Origin: Ilyomonas sp965247435
GTDB taxonomy: Bacteria > Bacteroidota > Bacteroidia > Chitinophagales > Chitinophagaceae
Assembly (NCBI GenBank): GCA_965247435.1
Contig: OZ252019.1
Location: forward strand, 4,960,001-5,024,000
Length of the DNA: 64,000 nucleotides
Direction of reading: 5' to 3'
Part shown: one piece after another, positions 42,301-50,899 of the stretch
How positions within the stretch are numbered: position 1 is the first letter of the stretch
Layout of the letters: every line of letters starts with the position of its first letter
Notes under the pieces: model-generated
Seen by the model: the letters and a program-made list of their open reading frames with translations, nothing else
Told to the model about the DNA's origin: nothing
Databases searched by the model: none
Program-made: the position numbers and the translations under genes

Positions 42301-43236
42301 AACGAGGATAAAATTATCAGCCAACATGTAAAATACCTCGTTGAAACACGCCTCAAGATGTATGATGGAGATACAAAACAAGCATTAGCTTCTTTAAAAA
42401 AAGAACCCTTGTATTTGGATAGCGCAAACACAAAGCTGCTGGACAAAGCAGATTGCTTTAAGGAAGAAGTAGTAATTAAATACAAACTTGAAAATCTAAA
42501 GGCTAAAGACATTCCTTTTATTGTTGATGACAAAGTAAAAGCTTTGGTGCAAGCAAGGTTGGATGCAAATAACGGCAAAGAGAAGGAAGCCTTTAGAACT
42601 GTACTTTGGTTTAATGAAGAGAAGCAAATTCCCATCAGAACCATTCGTTGCTATACAAACTTATCGGCTGTAGAAGCTATTAAAAAAGATGAGAAAGGCA
42701 AAAGTATAGGCTTTGCTGTTTTAGGCAACAACCACCACATTGCTATTTATAAAGATGAAGCAGGGAAACTGATACAGCATAATTGCACTTTCTGGCATGC
42801 CGTAGAAAGAAAGAAGTACAAATTACCCTATATCATTAAAAATACAAAAGAGTTGTGGAGTAATGTAATAGATAAAACATTACCACAATCATTTATGGAT
42901 AAACTACCTGCTGACAACCTCGAATTACAATATAGCTTGCAACAAAATGAGATGTTTGTATTAGGACTTAAGCGAGAAGAATTTGACCAAGCAATGCAAG
43001 ATAATAACAAGCCGCTTATCAGTAAGCACTTGTATTTGGTTTGGAGCATTGGCGAAAATCAATACTGGTTTCGCCATCATTTAGAAACAAAAAATTCGGA
43101 TTTGAAACAAATCATAGGTGCAAGAGAAAGCAAGCGATTTCATTTATTTAAAAGTGTAGGTGCATTTTTAGAAAAGAATCCAATCAAACTTAAAATTAAT
43201 CATTTGGGAGAAATTGTGGCTGAAGGAGAAAGGTAA
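39376..43236 (+). CDS. cas9: Cas9 endonuclease, type II-C
   Basis: A 1286-residue protein with all nuclease motifs intact. RuvC-I is GLDLGTNSIGW (Asp8), an Arg-rich bridge helix follows (RTTARTQRKSYDRKQLKK), RuvC-II is PTEIRIELAREL (Glu551), the HNH domain carries DVDHIVPKAL (His641) and HRKCNSH (Asn664) with a CIYC knuckle at 619-622, and RuvC-III is HRHHAIDALV (His827, Asp830). The C-terminal half is Lys-rich and would hold the PAM-interacting domain (for example WFNEEKQIPIRTIRCY). The enzyme pairs with tracrRNA:crRNA and cuts target DNA. No csn2 or cas4 is present, which with the length and cas gene order identifies subtype II-C. By eye the gene is more A+T rich than cas1 and cas2. Confidence 0.98.
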   Translation: MKTILGLDLGTNSIGWALIEVDNKEMPVRIIAMGTRIIPLASDERDQFQKGQAISKNQERTTARTQRKSYDRKQLKKSDDFKYSLKKALEKCNIYPSKDLFNLPMLDLWKLRSDAANEPIESEQLGRILYMLNQKRGYKSARSEANADKKDTDYVQAVKGRYAQLKERRQTIGQFFYDGLKEAKNNNLYFRIKEEVYPREAYIEEFDTIVNVQKNHHPFLTDELIHSLRDEIIYYQRKLKSQKGLVSVCELEGVVRTITDTETNKEKTISTGPKVAAKSSPLFQLSRIWETVNNFSLKIKNSADSKYKWSDRFPTQEEKQAIADYLWKNENLSLAELLKIMNLKKEEVYSNKQILRGIPGNKTYVELSKIIGNDALLQFNFEAVPTHKTAYVYDRKTGEVLAEDKSWIINRETEHEPLYQLWHTIYSIKDLDECKKALIKRFDFDEDKADKLSRIDFDKQGYGNKSARAIRKILPYLMKGYNLTEAESLAGYASRSLTKEQLAKTGNDEKLTLLPKNSLRQPVVEKILNQMINVVNAIIDKHGKPTEIRIELARELKQSKDEREAADKQNNFNKKVNEEVAGRLKELGLPTTKRFIEKYKFMFPVRDKNWKEAQVMNQCIYCGEHFSLSEALSGESFDVDHIVPKALLFDDSQTNKVLVHRKCNSHKTNQTAYDYIDGKGDAVLQDYLYRVDNWFKRGIVSYSKMNRLKVSHKQYLERKKAKKETEADKKLWENFIDRQIRETQYITRKSRDILGKICNNLKLTEGNVTAKLRALWGWDDVLMNLQLSKYREIGQTVIKEWTSDHGKRMHQKEEILNWSKRDDHRHHAIDALVIACTKQGFIQRINTLNADKTKDDMQREIDRAKQEQGKVFDETVLRENNEKVRYHKDRLTQLEVYLISEKPKSFTTKYIEDEADKILASFKAGKKVVTISKFKAVGKNEQTGVITPRGPLHQQFVYGKIKVTEKDKLLKYLFENEDKIISQHVKYLVETRLKMYDGDTKQALASLKKEPLYLDSANTKLLDKADCFKEEVVIKYKLENLKAKDIPFIVDDKVKALVQARLDANNGKEKEAFRTVLWFNEEKQIPIRTIRCYTNLSAVEAIKKDEKGKSIGFAVLGNNHHIAIYKDEAGKLIQHNCTFWHAVERKKYKLPYIIKNTKELWSNVIDKTLPQSFMDKLPADNLELQYSLQQNEMFVLGLKREEFDQAMQDNNKPLISKHLYLVWSIGENQYWFRHHLETKNSDLKQIIGARESKRFHLFKSVGAFLEKNPIKLKINHLGEIVAEGER

Positions 43237-43307
43237 AAAAATGTAACTAATCATTTTACATTCTTAAAAAATGCTGTGAGTTAAATAGCAGCAAAAGAAC
43301 ACAAAGC

Positions 43308-44204
43308 ATGGTAAAACGCACCCTTTACTTCGGTAATCCTGCCTATCTCAAAACCAAAACCGAGCAACTCGTTATCGAATCAGCCGAACGGGACGAACCG
43401 ACTATCATACCCATTGAAGACATCGGCTTGCTCATCGTTGATCATCCACAGGTAACCATCACTTCGGGTGTAATGGCAAAACTGCTCGAAAAGAATGTTG
43501 CTTTCATCACCTGCGATGCCACCCATCACCCGACCGGGCTGATGATGAACCTTGATGGACATACGCTGCAAAGCAAAATATTTGCGGCACAATTGGAATC
43601 CCCCCTGCCGGTAAAGAAACAATTGTGGCAACAAACGATTACGGCAAAAATTTACAACCAGGCGATGCTGCTGAAGCAGCAGGGTAAAGAAAACAAATTA
43701 CTGCTGAACTATGCAAAGGAGGTGAAGAGCGGCGATGTAGAAAACCACGAAGCCAAAGCTGCCGTGTACTACTGGAAGAATATATTTCCTTCGTTTATTG
43801 AATTTAAAAGAGAGCGTATGGGTATGCCGCCCAACAACATGCTCAACTATGGATATGCCGTGCTACGGGCGGTAGTAGCGCGCAGCCTCGTAGGCAGTGG
43901 CCTGCTGCCAACGGTGGGCATTTTTCATCGCAATCAATACAATGCCTATTGCCTTGCCGATGATATTATGGAACCGTATCGCCCGTTTGTAGATAAGCTG
44001 GTGTGCACAATGGTAAACCCGCTGGAACCGGAATGGGACTTAACACCGGCTCACAAAAAACAATTGTTGACAGTACCGGCGATGGATGTATTTATTGATG
44101 GCGAGCGAAGCCCGCTGATGGTGGCCGTGCAGCGCACCACCGCATCGCTTGCCAAATGCTTTGAAGGAAAGGCGAAAAAGGTCGTATATGCTGAATTGGA
44201 ATGA
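43308..44204 (+). CDS. cas1: Cas1 integrase, type II
   Basis: A 298-residue protein with the Cas1 active-site residues: Glu148 in VENHEAKAAVYYW, His207 in GIFHRNQYNAYC and Asp218/219 in LADDIMEPYRP. The N-terminal beta domain opens MVKRTLYFGNPAYL. Together with Cas2 it integrates new spacers into the array. It follows cas9 after 71 bases and precedes cas2 by 70 bases, on the same strand. Its base composition is clearly less A+T rich than cas9, which may indicate that the adaptation and interference modules have different histories. Confidence 0.97.
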   Translation: MVKRTLYFGNPAYLKTKTEQLVIESAERDEPTIIPIEDIGLLIVDHPQVTITSGVMAKLLEKNVAFITCDATHHPTGLMMNLDGHTLQSKIFAAQLESPLPVKKQLWQQTITAKIYNQAMLLKQQGKENKLLLNYAKEVKSGDVENHEAKAAVYYWKNIFPSFIEFKRERMGMPPNNMLNYGYAVLRAVVARSLVGSGLLPTVGIFHRNQYNAYCLADDIMEPYRPFVDKLVCTMVNPLEPEWDLTPAHKKQLLTVPAMDVFIDGERSPLMVAVQRTTASLAKCFEGKAKKVVYAELE

Positions 44205-44274
44205 TTAGCCACGAAGTCGCGAAGGCGCTAAATAACTTTTTTGTGTCTTTGTGACAATGATAAAATAAACACAA

Positions 44275-44610
44275 ATGTTTGAACGCTTAAATGCTTACCG
44301 CATTATGTGGATACTGGTACATTTTGATTTGCCGACGGAAACTAAAAAAGACCGGAAAGCGTACAGCATCTTCCGCAAAAAGATCTTGCAGGACGGTTTC
44401 CAGATGTTCCAGTTCAGCATGTACATCCGCCATTGCAGCAGTAAAGAAAATGCGGAGGTTCACATGAAGCGCGTAAAGAAAATTTTGCCGGCCAGAGGTC
44501 ACGTTGGTATTCTCTGCATTACGGATAAACAGTTTGGCATGATGGAGATTTTTCACGGCAGGGAAAATGCGAAAGCGCCGGGCACTATCCAGCAGTTGGA
44601 AATGTTTTAA
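44275..44610 (+). CDS. cas2: Cas2, type II
   Basis: A 111-residue protein (or 101 if translation starts at MWILVHFDL). The conserved Asp is Asp18 in WILVHFDLPTET, and the ferredoxin-like core continues with FSMYIRHCSSKENAEVHMKR. It forms the Cas1-Cas2 integration complex. It is the last cas gene and is followed by a terminator at 44629-44658 and then the CRISPR array. Confidence 0.96.
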   Translation: MFERLNAYRIMWILVHFDLPTETKKDRKAYSIFRKKILQDGFQMFQFSMYIRHCSSKENAEVHMKRVKKILPARGHVGILCITDKQFGMMEIFHGRENAKAPGTIQQLEMF

Positions 44611-44628
44611 AAAAAAGGATGCAAAAAC

Positions 44629-44658
44629 AAAAAATGAGGCTATTAAGCCTCATTTTTT
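44629..44658. terminator. Bidirectional terminator between cas2 and the array
   Basis: A perfect 13-bp stem (AATGAGGCT / AGCCTCATT extended by A-run and T-run) with an ATTA loop. Flanking A and T runs make it functional in both directions: it can end the cas operon on the plus strand and the pre-crRNA coming from the array on the minus strand. Confidence 0.85.
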
Positions 44659-44710
44659 GTTGGCACTTGTTCGCTCTGATACAGTCCTGTTGAAGCTTTT
44701 GGCGATTCGT

Positions 44711-47700
44711 GATGTAAAAGAACTAAAGTTGAAAGCAAATCACAACACGAAGTACGTGGTTTGCAAACAAACTTCTGATGTAAAAGAACTAAAGTTGAAA
44801 GCAAATCACAACTATTTCTGCCAACGTAAAAGCATTGAAGCAGATGTAAAAGAACTAAAGTTGAAAGCAAATCACAACATGAATGTTTGCGCTATTAAAA
44901 TTGACAATGATGTAAAAGAACTAAAGTTGAAAGCAAATCACAACAAAAGCGATGTTGATGCCGGTGGCTTTACCGATGTAAAAGAACTAAAGTTGAAAGC
45001 AAATCACAACATAAAAGCGACGGTTTCAAAATTTCTATTGGATGTAAAAGAACTAAAGTTGAAAGCAAATCACAACACGGTGCCCGTTGGTACTTCAAAA
45101 GTAGCAGATGTAAAAGAACTAAAGTTGAAAGCAAATCACAACCGCCTGCACCGGGCGCACCAGTACCGCGAGGATGTAAAAGAACTAAAGTTGAAAGCAA
45201 ATCACAACGTGCTGAAGGTTGCTAAGGATGAAGTCGCAGATGTAAAAGAACTAAAGTTGAAAGCAAATCACAACATGAATGTGATGGCAGCCGCGGCCAA
45301 AGAAGATGTAAAAGAACTAAAGTTGAAAGCAAATCACAACTGATGGGCGCTGATGGCCTGCGTGCCAAAGATGTAAAAGAACTAAAGTTGAAAGCAAATC
45401 ACAACGGCAAAGGACTTTCTACAGAAGATTATACCGATGTAAAAGAACTAAAGTTGAAAGCAAATCACAACGGGGAGGTGTGTGGTCATGGTGTGGAGGA
45501 TGATGTAAAAGAACTAAAGTTGAAAGCAAATCACAACGGTTTTCCTTCTGCCGTATCTCATCGCCGTGATGTAAAAGAACTAAAGTTGAAAGCAAATCAC
45601 AACGGTATCACCTTTGTCGCCTTTTGCGCCGGTGATGTAAAAGAACTAAAGTTGAAAGCAAATCACAACGGCGGAGAATTGCGGGTGCGTGGTGGTCAGA
45701 TGTAAAAGAACTAAAGTTGAAAGCAAATCACAACAAGATGAATAGAATTACTAACGATAAGCATGATGTAAAAGAACTAAAGTTGAAAGCAAATCACAAC
45801 AATGCAGATTTACTTAAAAATGCAAAGCCGGATGTAAAAGAACTAAAGTTGAAAGCAAATCACAACGGTATTTTAAAGGTAAAAAATGAGAAAGCAGATG
45901 TAAAAGAACTAAAGTTGAAAGCAAATCACAACGCGATGGGAGAACTGAGCGAAGTGATACCAGATGTAAAAGAACTAAAGTTGAAAGCAAATCACAACAG
46001 CCGGCGAAGCATTATTTACTCCTAACCGATGTAAAAGAACTAAAGTTGAAAGCAAATCACAACGCCTGGATCAACCTGTCGCAAATCGTAACCGATGTAA
46101 AAGAACTAAAGTTGAAAGCAAATCACAACAGCATGAGTGGTAAGTGTATGACTAACGCTGATGTAAAAGAACTAAAGTTGAAAGCAAATCACAACCAATC
46201 GCAGCCGACAAATTTAGTAATGTATGATGTAAAAGAACTAAAGTTGAAAGCAAATCACAACCAATTATTTTCGGTTAATCCTAATAACGCCGATGTAAAA
46301 GAACTAAAGTTGAAAGCAAATCACAACAGAGCGATTAAAACAGGTGCAGATAGAGTGGATGTAAAAGAACTAAAGTTGAAAGCAAATCACAACTGTAATG
46401 GATACCATAAGCACTGAGTCGTGGATGTAAAAGAACTAAAGTTGAAAGCAAATCACAACGTGCAGTATCTGCGGCTTCAACCGCTCCGGGATGTAAAAGA
46501 ACTAAAGTTGAAAGCAAATCACAACGATTTAACTACTGTTATTAGTTATGTAAATGATGTAAAAGAACTAAAGTTGAAAGCAAATCACAACAGCCAGACA
46601 GAAGTGTACATAGCTACTACCGATGTAAAAGAACTAAAGTTGAAAGCAAATCACAACAATCCCGATGCGCACACAAAACAAACTTTCGATGTAAAAGAAC
46701 TAAAGTTGAAAGCAAATCACAACGCAGAAGCCGACCACACATTCAGCGGGAAGGATGTAAAAGAACTAAAGTTGAAAGCAAATCACAACATAACGTGAGG
46801 GATATATACGAACCGGTGAGATGTAAAAGAACTAAAGTTGAAAGCAAATCACAACTGTTGTGCTTGTTGAACCTTGCCTGCAAGGGATGTAAAAGAACTA
46901 AAGTTGAAAGCAAATCACAACTACGCTGGCTACCGGTATTGCGGCAACGCCGATGTAAAAGAACTAAAGTTGAAAGCAAATCACAACGATAACGTTATTC
47001 AGGCCACACAGAAAGAAGATGTAAAAGAACTAAAGTTGAAAGCAAATCACAACGGGCAATCGGACGGCAGCGTAAATACAATGATGTAAAAGAACTAAAG
47101 TTGAAAGCAAATCACAACCTGGCTTTAAGTATTAATTTACCGCATTTAGATGTAAAAGAACTAAAGTTGAAAGCAAATCACAACGGTATTCCAACATTTT
47201 TGTAACATTCGCTTGATGTAAAAGAACTAAAGTTGAAAGCAAATCACAACTGAAAACAGCGTAACCACAACGGAAGAGGGGATGTAAAAGAACTAAAGTT
47301 GAAAGCAAATCACAACTATAGCGCTATGCCAGCCTGAATGCGCTTGGATGTAAAAGAACTAAAGTTGAAAGCAAATCACAACACCATCGAGCAGCTTAGA
47401 GACATTGCGCAAGATGTAAAAGAACTAAAGTTGAAAGCAAATCACAACTGTTGGGCTTTGGATTTAAAAATAGGAGAAGATGTAAAAGAACTAAAGTTGA
47501 AAGCAAATCACAACAACATTTCTATCATTGTCCCCGTTTGCCCCGATGTAAAAGAACTAAAGTTGAAAGCAAATCACAACAAACCAGCCTTTAAGTGTGC
47601 TTCTGCCTGCGATGTAAAAGAACTAAAGTTGAAAGCAAATCACAACTGCCTGGTGCCTGGGGCTCCGCACCGCCACGATGTAAAAGAACTAAAGTTGAAA

Positions 47701-48963
47701 GCAAATCACAACAAACTTCCTATTGGATTCAAGAGAAATACTGATGTAAAAGAACTAAAGTTGAAAGCAAATCACAACACTCTTTAGATCGGTTGCGCCC
47801 TGGCTGCAGATGTAAAAGAACTAAAGTTGAAAGCAAATCACAACGTAGTGTCAGCGTTTCCGACCTCGACAGTAGATGTAAAAGAACTAAAGTTGAAAGC
47901 AAATCACAACAAACAATTGTGGATTGGTTAATTGTGCTACGATGTAAAAGAACTAAAGTTGAAAGCAAATCACAACTGTTCCAGATCGCTCGTTTTACGC
48001 TGCCTGGATGTAAAAGAACTAAAGTTGAAAGCAAATCACAACGCACTGGCGCCGGGTGGACTATCAAAGCATGATGTAAAAGAACTAAAGTTGAAAGCAA
48101 ATCACAACGGTACCAAAACCGGCAACTAACGTAGCGATGATGTAAAAGAACTAAAGTTGAAAGCAAATCACAACTTTTTCAATCAATACAGCAAATGATT
48201 TCTTGATGTAAAAGAACTAAAGTTGAAAGCAAATCACAACTATTCATCTACGGGTCTTTATGCGCGGTGTGATGTAAAAGAACTAAAGTTGAAAGCAAAT
48301 CACAACCCACTTATTCCACTTAAACCCGTTCCAATAGATGTAAAAGAACTAAAGTTGAAAGCAAATCACAACGGAAACATGCTTGGACATTGGGTAAGGG
48401 TTGATGTAAAAGAACTAAAGTTGAAAGCAAATCACAACACCGGCATTACTTTGCAAAAGGCAAACGGGGATGTAAAAGAACTAAAGTTGAAAGCAAATCA
48501 CAACGACTTAAAGCGTTTCAAAGCAAATCCTGTGGATGTAAAAGAACTAAAGTTGAAAGCAAATCACAACACGACACATTCGACCCTGCATTTCGTGCCC
48601 GATGTAAAAGAACTAAAGTTGAAAGCAAATCACAACGTGCAACTTATCATACCCTTTCATCCGCAGGATGTAAAAGAACTAAAGTTGAAAGCAAATCACA
48701 ACTTGCCATCCAAAGCCGCTACTGCGATTGAGATGTAAAAGAACTAAAGTTGAAAGCAAATCACAACGACTTGATAACTGTTCCTTAATTGTTTCCAGAT
48801 GTAAAAGAACTAAAGTTGAAAGCAAATCACAACCGCCAGCGCTGAAAGTGTCTGTTATTAATGATGTAAAAGAACTAAAGTTGAAAGCAAATCACAACCC
48901 GTTCGGTGCCGTGCAGATAAAACTTAAGACGTAAAAGAACTAACCTTGAAAGTAGTTAACATT
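44711..48963 (-). CRISPR. Type II-C CRISPR array: 64 intact repeats plus one degenerate repeat, 64 spacers
   Basis: Intact 36-base repeats begin at 44711 and then at a regular spacing to 48863; all checked copies are identical (plus strand GATGTAAAAG ... AAATCACAAC). A degenerate copy follows at 48928-48963 (it starts GACGTAAAAG and diverges after TTGAAAG). Spacers number 64: 57 of 30 bases and 7 of 29. The crRNA orientation is the minus strand, because there the repeat reads GTTGTGATTTGCTTTCAA..., the standard start of Bacteroidota II-C repeats, and it is this strand that pairs with the tracrRNA. The degenerate repeat is at the transcription start side of the crRNA strand. Because the unit is usually 66 bases the array keeps false open frames (DVKELKLKANHN) which are not genes. 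Confidence 0.99.
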
Positions 48964-49023
48964 AAGGAAAAATTTCTCCCCTCTTTAAGCAAATTTTAAT
49001 CCTCCAATATATACACCTTTTTT

Positions 49024-49031
49024 TATATTTG
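49024..49031 (+). promoter_or_regulatory. -7 element TATATTTG for the 188-aa gene
   Basis: An exact TAnnTTTG element lies about 92 bases upstream of the start codon. A TTTT at 48994-48997 gives a weak upstream box. It marks the likely promoter of the gene at 49123 and lies just beyond the end of the CRISPR array. Confidence 0.55.
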
Positions 49032-49122
49032 TTCCTGTTACAACAAACCATTGCTACTCCTTCCTGATAAACTGCCAAACCGTTTTTCATTTATTTTTTC
49101 ACCCTCTTAAAAAACCATTCAC

Positions 49123-49689
49123 ATGGCAGAGAGCAAAAACAACATCGTCACCCAGGGCCTTGCAGGCATGATTGGCGATACTTTAGTATTTCGTCAGCGC
49201 GCAGGCAAAACAATTGTATCACAGGCGCCACGGGAGAGCAGCAAGCCTGCAACCCAGGGCCAGATCCAGGTACGGCACCGATTTCAGCAGGCAGTTATTT
49301 ATGGAAAAACCGTAAACGCCAATCCTACGGCGATAGCGGTGTATGATGCCGCCGCTACAGGCGGGCAATCCGGTTACAACATTGCCGTAGCCGATTTCTT
49401 TAATGCGCCTGATATTACATCGGTGGATGTAAGTACCTACAAGGGCAAAGTAGGTGATGTCATCAAAGTGCAGGTAACAGACGACTTCGCCGTAAAAGCA
49501 GTGCATGTAAGAATTGAAAACCCGGATAACACACTGGTAGAAACCGGCGATGCCAAGCTCGACAGCACCGGCCAGTATTATGTATATACCGCTACGGCTG
49601 CCAACGCATCCTTAAAGGGCGATAAGATAACCGTAACGGCTACCGATACGCCCGACAATTTGTCAACCAAGCAAACTGTCCTTCCTTAA
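49123..49689 (+). CDS. Hypothetical protein, 188 aa, with a DUF6266-like N-terminus
   Basis: I do not firmly recognise this family. The N-terminus (NIVTQGLAGMIGDTLVFRQR) with a conserved G-x-I/V-G-D-T-L-V-F-R pattern is shared by a group of Bacteroidota proteins of unknown role. The C-terminal part (SVDVSTYKGKVGDVIKVQVT, DKITVTATDTPDN) looks like an Ig-like or beta-sandwich domain. There is no signal peptide. It has a good promoter and a good terminator, so it is a monocistronic, probably well expressed gene. It lies next to the degenerate end of the CRISPR array without any sign of functional linkage. Confidence 0.8.
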   Translation: MAESKNNIVTQGLAGMIGDTLVFRQRAGKTIVSQAPRESSKPATQGQIQVRHRFQQAVIYGKTVNANPTAIAVYDAAATGGQSGYNIAVADFFNAPDITSVDVSTYKGKVGDVIKVQVTDDFAVKAVHVRIENPDNTLVETGDAKLDSTGQYYVYTATAANASLKGDKITVTATDTPDNLSTKQTVLP

Positions 49690-49760
49690 CCATCGACGAA
49701 GGGGAGACGAAGGATCGACGAACAAATAGCTTACGCAAACAGGATGACATATTGACAAAA

Positions 49761-49792
49761 AAAGGCACAAACTCCGGTTTGTGCCTTTTTTA
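49761..49792. terminator. Terminator after the 188-aa gene
   Basis: A perfect stem (AAAGGCACAAAC / GTTTGTGCCTTT) with a TCCG loop, followed by a T-run, about 70 bases after the stop. It also has an A-run on the other side and could act in both directions. No other feature is seen in 49690-50033. Confidence 0.85.
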
Positions 49793-50033
49793 TTTGCCCT
49801 TATCCTTCAGGCTTATCAAAGTGATACTACTGTTTTGCAGGTATAGCGCTTTTTACTCCAATAATCATCATCCGTTTCACGTTGGTTTAAATCCGTTTGG
49901 CGTGGTAACAGCGGCCGGCGCGGCCGGTAGTTTTGCTCTCTGGAAAAAACAGAGCATTTACAGCTTGTTACTTTAGAAGACCGGCAGCAAATTCTCAGCA
50001 TCACTAATTATTACCGTATTAAAAGATCACAAC

Positions 50034-50834
50034 ATGTTAGCAGCAACACCAGCCAAACCCCGCCTTGCAACAAGCGCTCCCCTTAAAAAGCCAAAAGCGG
50101 CCCTATTGCTTTTGCTGTTCTTCGTTTGCTACCCGGCAGGCGTCTATACCATCTGGAAGGGAGGCAAGATCAACGTGTGGCTCAAATGGCTGTACACGAT
50201 TGTTGGTTTCCCCCTCTTTCTCCTGCTGTACGCGTTTATCGGCATCGTAGTGTTCGCGTCCTTCCTCCCGGAACTCGACCGCACCATCGGTGTGCGCAGC
50301 GACCGTACCATCGTTAATTCCACCGATCATTACAGCGTTACCTTTTTAAAGACGAGCAAAGAAACCGGCGGCGCGTATGAAGAAGTAAAAGTAGTGCTCG
50401 AGCCAAAGGGCGGCAACGACTGGCATTACCATAAAGACTTTGTAGAGCGGTTTCATGTGCTGGATGGGGAGCTAACTGTAGGCATGGAGGGAAAGGGCGT
50501 GGTGATCACCATGGGGCAGGACACCGTTGCCCGCAAAGGCCTGATGCATAAGTTTTACAACACGTCTGATAAACCGGTGACCTTTACGGTAAAAATAGAG
50601 CCCGCCCGCAGCTTTGAGAAAACCATCCGCTCCGCTTACGGGTTGATGAACACCGGCGGGTCTGCGCCCGACGGGATGCCTAAAAACCCCTGGCATTTAT
50701 TCCTGATATTGGGCTACAGCGATTCGTACCTGCCGGGTATTCCCGGCTTTATCCAGGAGCCATTAATACAGGCCCTCGCTAAAATTGCACAGTGGAAAGG
50801 AGCCGACAGGGAATTAGCGCCTTTTTACCGGTAA
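50034..50834 (+). CDS. Membrane-anchored cupin-domain protein
   Basis: A 266-residue protein with two N-terminal membrane segments (ALLLLLFFVCYPAGVYTIW and LKWLYTIVGFPLFLLLYAFI) and a C-terminal cupin domain. Cupin motif 1 appears as GGNDWHYHKDFVERFHVLDG (metal-type His-x-His and Glu), and motif 2 as VARKGLMHKFYNTSDKPVTF. It probably binds a metal. The substrate is not known. The C-terminal tail (GIPGFIQEPLIQALAKIAQW) is hydrophobic and may contact the membrane. The gene stands alone between a terminator and a convergent LRR gene. Confidence 0.85.
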   Translation: MLAATPAKPRLATSAPLKKPKAALLLLLFFVCYPAGVYTIWKGGKINVWLKWLYTIVGFPLFLLLYAFIGIVVFASFLPELDRTIGVRSDRTIVNSTDHYSVTFLKTSKETGGAYEEVKVVLEPKGGNDWHYHKDFVERFHVLDGELTVGMEGKGVVITMGQDTVARKGLMHKFYNTSDKPVTFTVKIEPARSFEKTIRSAYGLMNTGGSAPDGMPKNPWHLFLILGYSDSYLPGIPGFIQEPLIQALAKIAQWKGADRELAPFYR

Positions 50835-50899
50835 AGCCCGGCGCCTTCGCTCGTTGCCTGCCGTAGCTTTTCAACAGCCGCTATTGCTTTGCATCGGCT

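Noticed and set aside
44629..44658. Palindrome as part of a CRISPR leader
   Set aside because: A-run, stem and T-run make a bidirectional terminator; the leader-like space left before the first repeat is only about 50 bases.
44567..48934. Long plus- and minus-strand ORFs with repeated DVKELKLKANHN or MLSTLVLLH text
   Set aside because: They are translations of the CRISPR array: repeat plus spacer is usually 66 bases, a multiple of three, so frames stay open without being genes.
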